This document shows, piece after piece, positions 1-13,050 of a stretch of DNA of 64,000 nucleotides (position 1 is the first letter of the stretch; the number at the start of each line of letters is the position of its first letter). Position numbers and translations under genes: made by a program. This stretch comes from Mariannaea sp. PMI_226 (lineage: Eukaryota > Ascomycota > Sordariomycetes > Hypocreales > Nectriaceae): the NCBI GenBank assembly GCA_024336345.1, contig JANFOG010000002.1, forward strand, positions 620,001-684,000. The letters are read 5' to 3'. Under the pieces are notes generated by a model. The model saw only the letters and a list, made by a program, of their open reading frames with translations. It was not told the DNA's origin and searched no databases.

Positions 1-794
1 TGGTGAGTCAGCCAAAAAAAATTTTTTACCTGTGCTTGTTTTATCTTTTGGGGGGGAGAGGGGATGTTTCTGGAACAAAGCGGGAAATTGGGAGTTCAGC
101 CTTGCTGCATGAAATCCTCCAGGTGTTACACACACATACACGGATAACCACTTACCCGTCCCCCCCCCCCCCCCCCGCCCTTGTCTCTTCCTTCTCTGCC
201 CCCAATTCGTTTATGGTTATGCCATGAAATTTTTATGCAACCCTGCGTGGTATCTTGGAAACATTTTTCAATGCTGACATTTGTGCGCCCTTGCCTTTCC
301 CCTCGGGTTCAGTGGCAAGACAGACACTTATTGCGGAACTGGCTGCGACGTCGACTTTGGCGAGTGTAACCCAAAGTCAGATAGCGTCACTGATACAACC
401 AACGGTCTGTGTGGTTCTGCATTTAAGGCAACCTGCGCCAACTACGGTACTAAGACATGTTGCTCTCAGTATGGCTTCTGGTAAGTGGAAAGTTGCCCCA
501 GAAAACAACGCGATATAAGCATCGTGGACAACACAACACGAATAATTCGTTTCATCGAAGAAACCCCAAAAAAATAAGTGGCTGGCTGAAATCCACAAAC
601 TGTCATAATCCCCTCAAACAGTTTGTGGCTTGCCTCCATTTCTCCTCCCCCTTCCTCATCTCATCGGTTTCTTCCGTCTATTCTCTCTCTTCTGATAGGA
701 CAGCCACTGACTGGTAACGTTTGACTACTATAGCGGTAACACAGCCGGTCACTGCGGTACCGGCTGCCAGAAGGGCTTCGGGACTTGCACCTAA
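1..794 (+). CDS. Chitin-binding protein with hevein-type (CBM18) repeats, 3' end only
   Basis: This is the C-terminal part of a protein made of tandem type-1 chitin-binding domains. It is probably secreted and binds chitin or GlcNAc polymers, but the signal peptide lies outside the window. The visible exons are 1-2, 313-480 and 734-794. Exon 313-480 gives the end of one repeat (GKTDTYCGTGCDVDFGEC) and the start of the next (NGLCGSAF, then KTCCSQYGF). Exon 734-794 closes that repeat (GHCGTGCQKGFGTCT, then stop). Cysteine spacing matches the hevein fold. Both introns are phase 2 and both split the Cys codon that follows the aromatic CCSQYG motif. Intron 1 (3-312) starts GTGAGT, intron 2 (481-733) starts GTAAGT, and CTGAC branch-like sites precede both acceptors. 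The middle exon is 56 codons, a symmetric module. No catalytic domain is visible; whether one lies upstream is unknown. Confidence 0.8.
160..176. repeat. Homopolymer of 17 C inside intron 1
   Basis: An uninterrupted C run in the first visible intron of the chitin-binding gene, about 135 nt before the acceptor. It follows a short CA-rich stretch. Such runs mutate easily and are often mis-sequenced. Confidence 0.9.
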
Positions 795-987
795 GACACC
801 CAACCAGTGTTGGAGTCTATCTCTAGTCTCCGCCCTCTTCTGGCGGCAGACGTGTCAACGCGTCAAGCCCGTTTGCATCGTGACCACTCCGAGGGACGGC
901 ATGACGAGGCGTGATGGGGGGCCTCGTTTGACTATTGGTTGGGGACCCGAGCGTTTTAGCTCCTTTCGGCGGGGGCTTTATTACGGA

Positions 988-993
988 AATAAA
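988..993 (+). promoter_or_regulatory. Candidate polyadenylation signal of the chitin-binding gene
   Basis: AATAAA hexamer about 195 nt after the chitin-binding gene's stop codon. Fungal poly(A) signals are loose, so this is only a candidate. Confidence 0.35.
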
Positions 994-3134
994 GAGGAAA
1001 AAAAATACACCAAAGTAGACCTTGGATGGAGATAATGGTTACTTAATTTTTTTGTAATGTTTGTTATTTATTTGCGGAGGAGTATTTATCGGTTTACACA
1101 TTCTTAAGACTTGCCTCTTTTCCTGTTCCCAATGCACCAAGAATTAGAATCAAGATTGGTGTATATTGGACAGTTGAAGAGGGGCAGCTTTGGCAATACG
1201 TTGTACACGCGTACATTCGTATGGCCGTATCTTGATTTAAGGATTGGGATTTTAGCTATCAATTGCCGAGTCTACCAAGTTAGCACTGAACATGAACGTG
1301 GCTGGGGTTGAAATCGAAGTGGTGTCTCTCTCCCTCTTTTTTTTTTTCCCTCTAAAACCCCCCCCATGTCCATTTCGCCCTACATTAATTGCTCGGAAAC
1401 ATTCTTAAATCCTTTCCTGATTGTCGTTTCCGATAAGCAGCTTTAGGGGCCGCGGTTCGGCTGGACGCTATGCCTTTAGCAGCAGCCTCGTCTACAAGCC
1501 TTACAAGCCCCCCCTGGCTCGCCATTTGCTAACGTTGGACCATCAGGCCAGGCTAGGTCTAGACAAAACTTAATCCTTAACAGGACTTCAACTCGCCAGG
1601 TAATTACTTTGATGGAGCCAAGGTCCACAGAGCTCTCAGGCTTTTACAATTATTCAGCCTTCAGCTTCAGCTGCTTTCCGCATCCCGCGGCCCCATTCAA
1701 AGGCCTCGGCTCCGTTCCCGCCTCGATTTGATTCTGCTAGCTCCCCGCAACTCGCCCTGATGCTGGTTTCATTTTTCTTTATGTGGCCCGGCTGTCGGCG
1801 TTTGTCGTCCTCCCCCCCGCTTCGAGGTTCAGCTCTCAGTCCGTTTGCTCCCAGATCGGTGCGTTGTCTATCTTTTAATGCTCTAGCATGGGCTAGGATA
1901 GGCAATATAGCGTTTCTTATAGTCTTGGATCTAACTACCGAATTTATGGACTGCATTGTGATTGTGATGTATGTCTCAGTCTGCGTCAAAACTGGGTAAG
2001 AAGCCCGCAGTGGGGCCCAACACGCTAGGTACTAAAATGTAATGGTGGCAGGGGAAAAGAGAAGGAGGGAGAAAAAAAAAAGAGGCAAAGAGAGAATGGA
2101 TGCCAAAGTAGGATGGATAATGGATATCCTGCACATGTCTGCACAATCCCCAGACGGCTGAATGCGGTATTCAATGCAATGACTCCCCCCCTTCTCTTGA
2201 CCTCCCTTCCCCGCCCACCCTCCAAAGAAGAAGAAGAAAAAAATAAAAATAAACAAAAGACCACACAGACCTCAACTCAGCTGGGGACGCACCAAGCCTA
2301 CAATTTCAGTGTCACACAAGCTGCAAATTACGGGAAGCACGTCACAGCTCAGGTCCCAAGACTGGACACGCCACAATGGGCGAGTCTTGTCGGATCGCTC
2401 GTAATGGGAGCCATGCCCGTATTCCCACGTGTGGTGCAGCGTTGTCCCGTTCCCCTCCCCTCTCTCTGGCCATTCATAACACCATGCCATCACCTCCCAA
2501 TGGATCCCATCCCATCCCTGTCGCCCGTGTCTCCAGGTGGGCTTGCCCCTGTAACATCTGCCCACCGTCTCCTAAAATAGTGCCTTGTGCAGATCGGTGT
2601 GGAGTCTAGCACCATTCGTTCCGCACCCGCGCCAGATTCTCGCCTTCTTTTCCCCTTCTCCACCCAACCATCATCGCGGGCTAGCGGCGCTAGGTATACG
2701 CGCATACGCATTCCACGGTCCGTCTCGACCAACTCTCAGCACATGATGACGAGGACAGCCAGGCACCCGTCCAATCAGCGTTGACGGACCTGACGACCCC
2801 CCTCGAGTCCCCCCTCCGTTACGCATAGAGTTCCAGGGCAAGACATGCTGCATAGTTACAGTACCTTTGGGGCGAGAGAGAGGAAAGAAGACGGGTGGGA
2901 GCATACGCAGTGAGCCGGCTGACCTGCACATTTGGAGGGAGGAGGGAGCGAACCGGCCCGTCTCACCGTTTGATCCAGATGGTATCACAACAAAGAAAAA
3001 AAAACAGAAAACAAAGGGAAAAGACAACGAAAAAGAAAGTACAGATTACACTGAATAAAAAATAGAAAGATCTTCGGCATAAACTGACTGATACAGAACA
3101 CTAGTCAGCACATGTTAGCATTCGTTCAGGTTGT

Positions 3135-3234
3135 GCACACACACACTCACACACAAAATCACACGCTCACACACGCACATACGTACGCACACACAGACCC
3201 AGGAACGAAACAGCCTAAAAAAAAAAAAAAAAAA
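3135..3234. repeat. CA-rich microsatellite followed by A18
   Basis: Interrupted (CA)n with CACACACTCACACAC-type units to about 3196, then a pure run of 18 A at 3217-3234. Intergenic. Confidence 0.85.
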
Positions 3235-5553
3235 GATACGGCCTTACAGCTCTTGTGCAACATCCTAGGTACGAAGTTGAAGTGGCGAGCTGAAAACAGC
3301 ATGAAGCCAACGGGCTGTGCAAAAAAAAAAGTAGCGATGATGGCATTGACGTGCACTAGCTACCTAATGTACTGACAACGGTATGACAGGGCCCCTGCTC
3401 AAAGGAGAAGGTAGAAAATTAAAAGTACACCAAAAGGAGACAATTATTGGAAAAAAGAAAATTAAGAAGCCGAAAGTAAGGCGGTGGTGGGTTGGGGATG
3501 GGCGATTGAATGAGAATGAGCCTAACAGCCACCGCAATGACGGACAGCGGAACGGGACCAACAAAAAAAAAACAATAAACCACTACCTTACCAAGGTACG
3601 CTAGGTAACTTGCTGTCACTGACACCAGCACCAACACTAGAAAAAAATGAAAAGAGACACCATCTTGGGCCACAATCCCGTCAATGCCCTGGTTTCTGCG
3701 TCATGGCTGACGACAGGCTGCTTCGTTAAGACTTCCCGTCTGGGCCACATCTTCTGTTGTCCACCGCACTCTGGAACAGGCTACGGCCATCTGCCGGTGG
3801 AGAGGCTCACCAAATTCCGCGGGGGTTGGGTTGATAATGGACAAGGGGGGGCGTTTGAGTTGCAGGCTACGGTGAAGTTGACAGTCGTTGGCTTCCCGAT
3901 TTCATTGTGCTGCGTACCGGTACTTCGTACACTTGTTCACATTTCTTCCCTCAACACGAACCCCTGTGCATATACACTACTGCAAGGTCCAGGGTGAGGC
4001 CAAAAGCCCGTCCACCGTCCATCTTGGGAGGGGCCCAGCGGACCTGACTGCACGCTTTTTGCAGAACTACACGCAGCTTTTTTTTTCTTGGCCTTTGTCA
4101 GAAGTGGGCGGGGGAGAGTTGATTGGGTGGAATAGTCCACTATTCCGATAGTGTGTTTCTGTTTCTCTACCAACAGACAGCTCAGTCCCTTGCTCATGCT
4201 GGGATTTTCCCACCTGTCAGGTGTGGGTTGTCGGATGCTTCTGCGTTTCTGCATACACACAATACAGGGCATCTCCTGGCCAGTTTGAGGTATGGCTTTC
4301 TTGGCGATGGCTGCCTCGCATTTGCATTTACATATCAGCTTCCCAGGGTCATACATAGCCTGATGTCACTGACGGAGTGTACGGAAAGTAGGAGGAGGAA
4401 GAGGAAGAGGAGCACGACAACGACGACGAGGTTCTAGATCACGCCTTTGCCTTAATCTTCTTTCGCCTCCCTTGTCTGTCTGTAAGTCAGCAATAGTCTG
4501 TTTGGGGTGCAAGAAGAATCACAGCCCTCCACGGTCTAGCTCTGTAGCTCGGCGACATTTTGCAGAAAGCATTGGGCTACTTGTGATGCCAGACCGGGTA
4601 GGGATGATGATCATTAATCGTCATCTTTGTTTTTTGTTTCTCTCTCTCTCTTTCCCGCTGTTTCCTTGAGCGTCTCTTTCTCTTTAAGGCCTGATTTGTT
4701 GAGTTCCGGTTATTGATGCAACTAAACAGCCCCGTTACAACCGATGAAAGTGGTTTTTCTGCACATGCAACTAACATGAGGTAAGGTAGCTGAAAGTTGT
4801 TGCCGCCTCCATCAGTGACAGATTCGCCTTGTGGTAAACCCCCCCTCCCCTACCGTTTGTCGACCCCATGTCACCCCCATCCACAACGAATGGCCAGCCT
4901 GGCTAGTCCTAGCTCTCCGATCACGAATCTCGGCGCATTTCGAAGCCAGGTGGAAGCAATGATTGGCGCCATTGTCAAATAGCCTATGGGGTAACCCAGC
5001 TACCCTGTTATGCTCTATTTGGCCAGCCGTATAACACTTTGGCCACCACAACTCTGATCATGTTTTTTCTCTTGGAGCCACTATGAGGGGCCACCATGAA
5101 CAAACTGAAGAAAGTTCAATAAACGCGGTGTGATGTTATTCAGTGTTTTTTTTTCTTGGTAAAATAGGCACATCTTCTGAAGAATTGGGAAAGGCTCCAT
5201 GCAGTTCAGTCCCTCGTTTCCTGAGCAATCAGAACAACCATGTGAATGATACCTCGATCAAAGCGGCAAAGGATCGAAAACAAACAAATTAACTGCTGCA
5301 CAAGGCCATCGTGGACCAGCTCCCCTCCCTGGATTTTCCAGATAGGTATTTCTCCCCGGAAATCCCTGCTATAATTTTTTTGAGGTGTGGGAGGGGGAGC
5401 CCGCAGAGAAGTGTTCATCGGCAGATGGACCAGGGTTGTACTGGGCCCAACTCTGGTCGAGAAATAATCAACCTTGTTTTGAGAGGGCGTCTAACACACT
5501 CTCTCGTGGCCCACGTTGCCTGGGGTCTCAATGCTGATTGTTCAGATGCCGGG

Positions 5554-5577
5554 GGGAGGAGGAGGAGGAGGAGGAGG
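5554..5577. repeat. (GGA)n microsatellite
   Basis: About eight GGA units in a row, in the gap before the chitin synthase. No gene context. Confidence 0.85.
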
Positions 5578-5895
5578 CAGAAAAAGTGTAAGAAGAAGAG
5601 GAGGATACTCTCGTCCACCGCCTATCTTACTCAAATTTCCACGATGGGACAAGTCCGAAAAGGTTGACTGAATGTCTTGGAATACAGCAGCTTTGTCTTT
5701 CTCTCTATTTGCGCCTCTCTGGACCCGCTGTATAAACCCATGCTGTCCGACGATGAATCATATTCATACCCCCATCCCTGTCCTCCTTTGTGAGTATAGT
5801 ACTTTGTATGTATACAAGGAACAGGTGCTGCGAGCATGACAGCAACCCACTTGCCCAACGAGCGGTTGACAGGGCCAGGGGGTGTGTATGTGCGC

Positions 5896-5912
5896 GTATG
5901 TATGTATGTATG
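5896..5912. repeat. (TATG)n microsatellite
   Basis: About four tandem TATG units, followed by AT-rich T-tract DNA to about 6060. Confidence 0.8.
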
Positions 5913-7192
5913 AATTATCAAATTTTTTTTCTTTCGGCGTTGGCGTCATCGTCAACCACTCTCCCTAAACGGTCAAGCTCTCTTTTTTTATTCTCTCTCA
6001 ATATTTTTTTAATTTTATTTTTCTTTTTATTTCCTTTTTTTGACCTTGGCATTTTTTCTAATCCTCCTTACCCGTTTCCTGGCCCGGTGGCGCGAGAGAC
6101 AGCAGAGCGCGGCATTGGTCCGGAAGTCCATATGCACCCCCCTTGCTCCAGCAAATAGGCAATGCGAATGAGGGCATGACGGAGCCCAGCGGTTCGTATT
6201 GAGCGGACTAGGAAAGATGGGCGTGATGCGTTGTACTTGCTATGTGCCGGGGCAATGGGGGGGCCTAATCTTCCAAAGGAGACTTTTTTCCTTTTTGTGT
6301 TTCCCTTTTCTGCTTGGATGTATGCTTATTATGCTTGTTAGTCGGGGAGTATCTCTTACAGACACTACCTTACCTACTGTACCTTAACCCAAGGATACCA
6401 TACACAATAGTTCTCGTTGAGGCGCCGCTGAAGCGGGGACCTGAGAGGAAGGGGGGGACCGTGGGTTAGCTACTTTGCAAGGACCTGGTTCTATGGCAGC
6501 ATCACTCACGATGTGCGTCCTATCCAAGCGCTTGGAGTTGTAAGCTACCCCGAGCGAGGTGTCCTTGCTCCGCAGCTTCAGATCCTGCTATAGCTTCGAG
6601 ATATTCCCCCGAGCTTTCCCTTCTTCTTCTTCTTCCTATCCAGAGCCCTTCCCCCCCTCTCTATCCTCCTCCTCCTCTCCAGCCTATATCCCCTTGCTCA
6701 CCTGGACCACCCCCAGCTTCTTCCCACTCGCTTACGAAAGAAGCTCCAAGGGCTATCACATCTTGGCCTCCTCTCACCACCCCTTGTCTTTGCCTAGTCG
6801 TATATTGCGACGCTACCCATCGTTATCGGCAACTGATTCGGGTCTCTGCTCCTTGTCAATCGTTATCCTCGTCGTCGTCGGCGTCGCCGGTTACTCTTGC
6901 GTTCGGTTAACGTCTCTCGATCGCAACAATTTTTGGAAATATCCCATTCGTTTTTCTTCCACCCTCCCCACCCATCCACACATACAAACTTAATCCCAAG
7001 TCATTGTCGACAGTGCCAGCTCGTCCTTCGCCCTCGGTTTAAAGCCGTACTTGGTGCTGTTGCGTTTTTTGACTAATATCCCCTTGAAGAGGGCTGGGCC
7101 TCTCAAGCTCTGTTGCGACTCCGGGAGGTGCAACACCAATACTCAAAAACTCAACACTTATCGGATCTTTCTTGGCAGCGCCATTTGTCTCA

Positions 7193-9522
7193 ATGAACAC
7201 TCCTCGACAACCTACTCCCAACAATGGGGGGGAGTCCTCCGGCTCTTCGACCGAACGGGTTAATGGTCCTCCGGTTTCGTATAACTTGGCAGCGCAATAT
7301 CAATTGCAGCGTACCGCTGGCCATACTTCTCGCGATTCGGTGAATAACCCCCTTTCCACCCCCATTCCGTTGACTTTCCTGAAATTTTCACATCATACCT
7401 ATGTTTCTCCCCGGCAGCTTCATGACGCAAAGAATTTTTGGCTGACTTGTGTATTAACTCAAAATAGTCTGTCATCCGCGGTATCAATGGCAGTTTTGCG
7501 CCAGGAGCGCAGACCCCGCGTTCGGGCATCACGCACGCCTCGTGGTTGTCGCAAGGCGTCGATTCGAACCTCTCCTTTACTTCCTCGATCATGCAGGAAG
7601 AAGCCAAGCTGCGATGGGATTCGGACGAAGAACTCAAGAAAATGTCCAAGGAGGTGCTTCGTCTCCAGAAATGGGCCCTCATCACCGGTCTTGCCATTCT
7701 GAATGGCGGCCTGATCTACATCGGGTACGTCTATAGGGAGCAGGCTCACTACCTCTTCCTAGTTCTGCTCAGCTCCAACACGATGCTCCAGGCCATCATG
7801 TGTATCGCCATAGCCCTTCACTGGTTCATTACCCACGTTCTGCTCTTCTGGTGGCGGCCCAAGGAAAACATCCCTGACCAGCCGGAAAAAATGGTCCTTC
7901 TCCTTCCTTGCTACAACGAAACGTATCAAGAATTGACTCGCTCTCTCGATTCGCTGGTTACCCAAAAGAATATCGACAATCATCCTAGGGTCATCTTCAT
8001 TGTTGTCGATGGCAACGTGCGAGGTCCCGGCATGGAGAAAACCACTCAAGGCTACCTCTTGGAAGACATTCTGGAACCCGGTCCATCCCGTAGCTTTGAG
8101 AACGCCTACCGGGCCCGCGATGGCCTCTTCATGCCTGTCAAGACGCAAACTGGTTTCTACAAGGGCATTCCGTACGTCTTTGTCGGTAAGCGATATAACC
8201 AGGGCAAGCGAGATAGCTTGTGCTTTGCTCGTTCGTTCCTGTACCACTTCAAGCAGCGTTCCGAGGGCATCGTTACCATGTTCAACAACGAGATGTTCGA
8301 GTATCTGGGCAACACTTTCGTACAGAGCGGCGTGGACAACGTTGACTACCTTGCCGGCATGGATGCCGATACTGTTTTTGACGACTACTGCATCTGGGAA
8401 ATGCTGAAGGAGATCCGCAAGAACCCCAAGCTCGTTGGAGTTTGCGGCCACGTCTGTGTCGATTACGATGGCCACAACTGGGGCTACTGGTCTCTGTACC
8501 AGTCTGTCGAATATTCCCAGACACAAGGTCTCCGCCGCATGTTCCAGTCGCGCATTACCGGCAAGGTCAACTGTCTCCCCGGTTGCTGTCAGCTTATCCG
8601 AGTCGATGAGGCCACTTTTGGCGATGCTGTTCTCCGTGAGCGCTTTGGTTACTGCCCTAAGCCCAACGACGTCATGACGCAGCACATCATGGGCAACTAC
8701 TCCGAGGACAGTATCCACGCTTCCATCATCTTCAGTCTATTCCCCGGCAAGCAGACGGCGCAGGCCCTCCGTGCCAAGGCCTTCACCATTGTTCCTCAGA
8801 ACTGGACCGTGTTTCTGTCGCAGCGTAAGCGTTGGGCCCTGGGTAGTATTTCGAACGAATTCGTCATGATTTTCCGTCCCGGCATTATCCTCATCGAGCG
8901 GCTGCAGTCGATCATTGCTGTCATCACGTGGGCCATCACACCGTTCATTATTGCCGCCTTTGTCGAACTCATGATTGCTTTCTCGAAGAGAGGCAAGGAG
9001 ATGATGACCGATCCTCTTTTCCTGGGCTTGATTTGTGTTTTGTTCTTCCGTTATGTGAGTTTCCCATCTATTTTTTCCTCCTCTCTTTCTCTGCTAGCCC
9101 GCCCCTTTTCCTATTTACGTTGGGGGCCGGAGTCATATTCCTCCTAGACCAACGGTCTGGGCTGGCCCTTTCACTCGTGGCGGCGGCCCCCCTGCTTGGT
9201 GGCAGCTGAGTGAAGCCGCACTACTGCGAATGATTGATTAGCACCGCAGACAAATGGACCACTGGCTGACCTAGATTGCAACGCTTATTAGGTATACTCG
9301 TTCTGCATTGGCTTCTGGCTGCCACGAAATAATCTCGAGAGATTCCAATACTTTGTTGGATTCTTCATGCATCTGCTCACATCACCATTCATGAACATCA
9401 TCATCTTGCTCTACTCTCTGATGCATTCCGACGACTTCAAATGGGGAAAGACTCGTGAAGTCATTCGGGACAGCGACGACGAGAAGGACGGCGACGATGT
9501 GGGCGGCCGTGGTACGCACTAA
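7193..9522 (+). CDS. Chitin synthase, GT2 family (Chitin_synth_2 type, possibly class VI)
   Basis: It polymerises UDP-GlcNAc into chitin at the plasma membrane. Exons are 7193-7339, 7468-9054 and 9292-9522, giving about 654 aa; both introns are phase 0. The start ATG (MNTPRQPTPNN) lies in the only open frame that leads to the first donor. The N-terminus (about 1-110) is hydrophilic. Membrane helices lie near 118-138 and 142-178. The GT2 core follows, with the strand LLLPCYNET, VDG near 229, DADT near 348-351 and the catalytic QRKRW near 501-505. Further helices lie at about 529-555, 565-592 and 600-626. The tail DFKWGKTREV resembles the WGKTR-type end of division 2 chitin synthases. There is no myosin motor, no cytochrome-b5-like domain and no class I-III N-terminal region. 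The short length and single core favour class VI, but I am less sure of the class than of the enzyme. The pyrimidine-rich leader upstream suits a well-expressed gene. Confidence 0.92.
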
Positions 9523-12500
9523 TGGGGAACTATTTAGTCCCTCAGCTCGTCTCTTCTCAACCTATCCAGCCCATCCAATCCGTTTATTATCAAACCCATG
9601 ATTATAAATGCTTTGGTGGCTGATGGCTTTGGTTGCAGCGAACTGCATCGCGCCACACAATCAAAATCTCCTAGCCTGGTAGCCATGGCAGCTCAGCTCC
9701 AGCGCCTGGAAGTTAATTTTTTTTTTCTAGTCTGTACTTTTTGGGTAATTTAATTCGGTCGGTTTTTATTTAATAGAGGCAAACGGTAAAAGAAACAACA
9801 AAAACCTGGTTCTTCTTTCTTCTTTGTCTCTCTTTTCCTTTAATTTTCCTTTTCTTTTCTTGCTTATTTGTTGCAATATATGAAATACGACGTTTACGCA
9901 CAGGATTACTTGGGATAAAAAACTGGAAGCATATTGTTGAATACTTTCAACTCTTGAACGCGGCTTGTTGCTGCTATGACTCTCTCTATCATAGAAATAT
10001 CTTCGGCGCAATGCGCTGCATCAATTTTACAAACTTCATTGATAACACTAAACATAACCTTGTTTTTGCACACAGGCTGATTGACTTTCCGAGATTTAAT
10101 TTTATTTTTTGTTTATTTCTCAAAATTTCAGCCTCTTTACCTCAGCCAACACGAGCAACGCCCCGTCAAGCGGTAATGATCAAAACCACCTCCTGCTCCA
10201 GTCGACAACACAGAGATCCAGCAACAGTCGAGCACGCAATGGTTTGCCCAATCATCCTTCAGCATCTGTGCGGACTGGTGGCAGCTAAGCGCCACCCAGG
10301 TAACACTTGGCCAGACTATTGATTTACTGGGGCCATTGCTCAGAAAGTGAGCCACTGATCCGTCCCCAAGCGTGTTAATCCCCCAAAAGCGGTTGGTCAA
10401 GAATCTTAGGCATGAGAGAGTCTGAGGCAGGTTTCAATCCACTTTACGAATACAGATGGGTATCGTTTTCGGAGCGGTGAATGAGCCCTCACAACAGCCG
10501 ATGTCTCTTCTTGGCGCAGAACTGGATGCAATGTGATCAAGAAGAAGCAAAGAGCTGACTGAGAGAAGATGGCAGGGGAGGACTCACTCTCGACAACCAC
10601 CAGCCGGCGACTTATTACGGCTGTTCCCAAGGGAAAATGACAAACAACTTGACTGGGTGTGCGGGGTAATAAAGTCTTTGTTCCCATAACTCGCCTGGAA
10701 GCAAGTCAGCTTAGCAGAAATGCATTAAGCAACATGGTTCAGTCTTACCAACGACATCTACCCACAAATGAGAAACACTAATCCTGATTTTCTCCAGTTG
10801 TAGATCCAATCACATATCGACAGCTGAGTCAACTACAAAACGCCTTCCAGGGCTGTACCCACGGCCAGCAAAGCAAAGTATAGATTGTCAGAATGGGTTG
10901 ACAGCCTTGGGCTTACTCCGGGCAATCCGATGAAGCCCTCGTCCGATAGCTACGCGTTCTACAAAGTAGATTCGAACGCCAAGAACCTCGGGCTTTTCTC
11001 TCTTTTCATTTTAGTTCATTTACTTATTTATGGGGGAGACGTTATGCCGTAGCAGCAGAGGTATGCGGCCTCATTAAGTGGCGAGAGAGGAAGAGAGAAA
11101 GAGGGATAAAACCACATTGATCGCTTCATACTATGCCCTAAAAGTCCAATTTCAGGCCATAGCTTGATGCCTGCGCTAAATTTCTATATGCTTTGAAGAA
11201 AAGGTGCAGCCTTTGATGATACTCCCCCCAACTGCAAAACTGACTATTCTGTTGTATCGATGTTGGATATTATGATCAGGTTGATGAGTAAGGCTATCAG
11301 CATCTTGACCAGTACTTACTTGCATGTATTGATCCCGGATTCAATGTAACCTTCCACCATATCAAAGGCAGTTGCCTGCTTATTAACATGTAGGTGCGCC
11401 GCAGTCGCCCATGCGGAGGCCAAGGCATCAATGCACCTGATCACTGGATTTTACTGCAACGTTGGGCAGCTTTTTTCTCGCAAATACAAATTCGCCACCA
11501 CATCGGCGCGCTGATTCTCCGTCGTTATGCCTTAAAGTTGTTGTCACCAGGAATTTCCCGGGGTGTTGAAGCTGGCCATCTAATTTCTTGAATTGGTTAT
11601 GGCAAAGTCTCTGCAGCGTGTGGCGGTGATGATCTGAGATCAAATTATGTACAATATCTATTGCTTTAACACTTACCAACTTTTGTGATCTCTATATGAA
11701 TAATTTTGACGACATTGAGATTGAGATGGGACTTTAATAGCCTCGGGATCGACCTCCAGAGTTCAGAGACGGTGTCGGCCGAGAGACTCCACTTAACCGG
11801 GCCTCCGTTTCTGGAAGCGGCACGGCCCGGATTTTATTTTGACCCATTCTAGAAGGCAGTCGTGGATAAATTTATCAGGCAAGACTGGATATTGACTTTC
11901 ATACAGACATGAGCGAGAGACATGAGCGAGAGAGGGTTGCACTGAATTGGGTGCTCCACTTGAAGCTGGCATGTGGGCTCAGTCTACGATTCCACTGGGC
12001 TGACTCTGGAGTTGATGGATTGTCTGTTTCGTGCTGTATTGCATCAGCACCAGAGCAAGCTGATCTTGGCTTGAAAGAGTCATCATCCACTTCATACGTC
12101 GAGGTTACCCCTCACTTTGAATAGACGACAGTGGGGTCACCATGTCTAAAGAAAAGGTTGTCTAACAAAAGAAGGAAGGATTTCTTTTTAGACAAAAGGG
12201 TAAAACCTAACGTTTACTCACTGGTTGTTGCATCGATCCGCGTAACGATCGCTTGACCCTGGACGAGCTGGCCATGTAACCAAGTAGGCTCTTCCTGATT
12301 GGGAACCATCTCGGCTATCACTTCTCATCTCGAACCTGACTCCTAGTGAATACCAGCAACGGGATATCGCAAAACGGCATCTCACAGCACCACTGCCCAC
12401 ACCCACCCTTTCCTGGCACCTGATTCTCTGGCGGACTATCTGCATGGTGTGCAGAATGCCTGACGAGGCAACAATCACACCTTCAGCCTAGAATCTCGCC

Positions 12501-13050
12501 GGGTCAGGCTGCAGAAAATGACGCCGTTTGCGCGATCACCCCTTCACCTATTGGTTCACCGGCGCACCCATCCCCTCGGTGCTGACTCTTTTCCATTTCG
12601 CACAGCCCACTTCTTCCGACCTTGTTTGGGGGCCAACGCCATCTTTGTGCTTTAAGCTAAACCTCATCGCATCCTAGAACATGATTCTTTCATGCACCTC
12701 CAGAAGCAACTGCTTTCAGTAGTTATCCCCACGAAAGCAGAAAGCTCTTGTTGGTCCCCCTCCTCCTTCCTACCCCCCTCCACCTACACCTGCCTCGCAT
12801 AGTAGCAGTCTCATTGCCCACAAGTGTGGCATCATATGACCCTCTTTGTGTGAGCAATGGCTGCCTTCAATAAGATGGGGGTGGGCTGCGCCGCAGCGAA
12901 GATATTCCCAGAAAGATAAAACCTTTGTTAGACCTGGGTTCAAGAGAAAAAGCAAGCATTTTCTACCAGCTTAAACGTACATTGTGCACTTTGCCTGAGT
13001 TCCTTCGCGCGATCTCCAGAGCCGCTATAGACAGACTATCGACAACAAGC
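9523..13050. other. 3.5 kb interval with no supported gene
   Basis: Short AT-moderate frames only, none resembling a protein family. A perfect 13-bp tandem pair (GACATGAGCGAGA) lies at 11906-11931. The first few hundred bases are probably the 3' UTR of the chitin synthase. The last few hundred contain C-rich leader-like sequence before the membrane-protein gene. Confidence 0.55.
11906..11931. repeat. 13-bp direct tandem duplication
   Basis: Two perfect adjacent copies of GACATGAGCGAGA. No associated gene. Confidence 0.85.

Larger units (their letters stand above)
795..7192. other. 6.4 kb gene-poor interval upstream of the chitin synthase
   Basis: No ORF here resembles a known protein. The longer frames are low-complexity or cross microsatellites. 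It contains an AATAAA hexamer at 988-993, CA repeats near 3135-3196, a run of 18 A at 3217-3234, a GGA repeat at 5554-5577 and a TATG repeat at 5896-5912. The last 600 bases are pyrimidine-rich with TCC and TTC runs and probably hold the chitin synthase promoter and 5' leader. A 144-codon frame at 6559-6993 is Ser/Pro-rich and looks like translated leader sequence. Unannotated non-coding RNA cannot be excluded. Confidence 0.6.

Noticed and set aside
7759..8718. 319-codon open frame antisense to the chitin synthase
   Set aside because: It mirrors the sense codon usage of a clear gene and matches no family; long antisense frames are expected in such genes.
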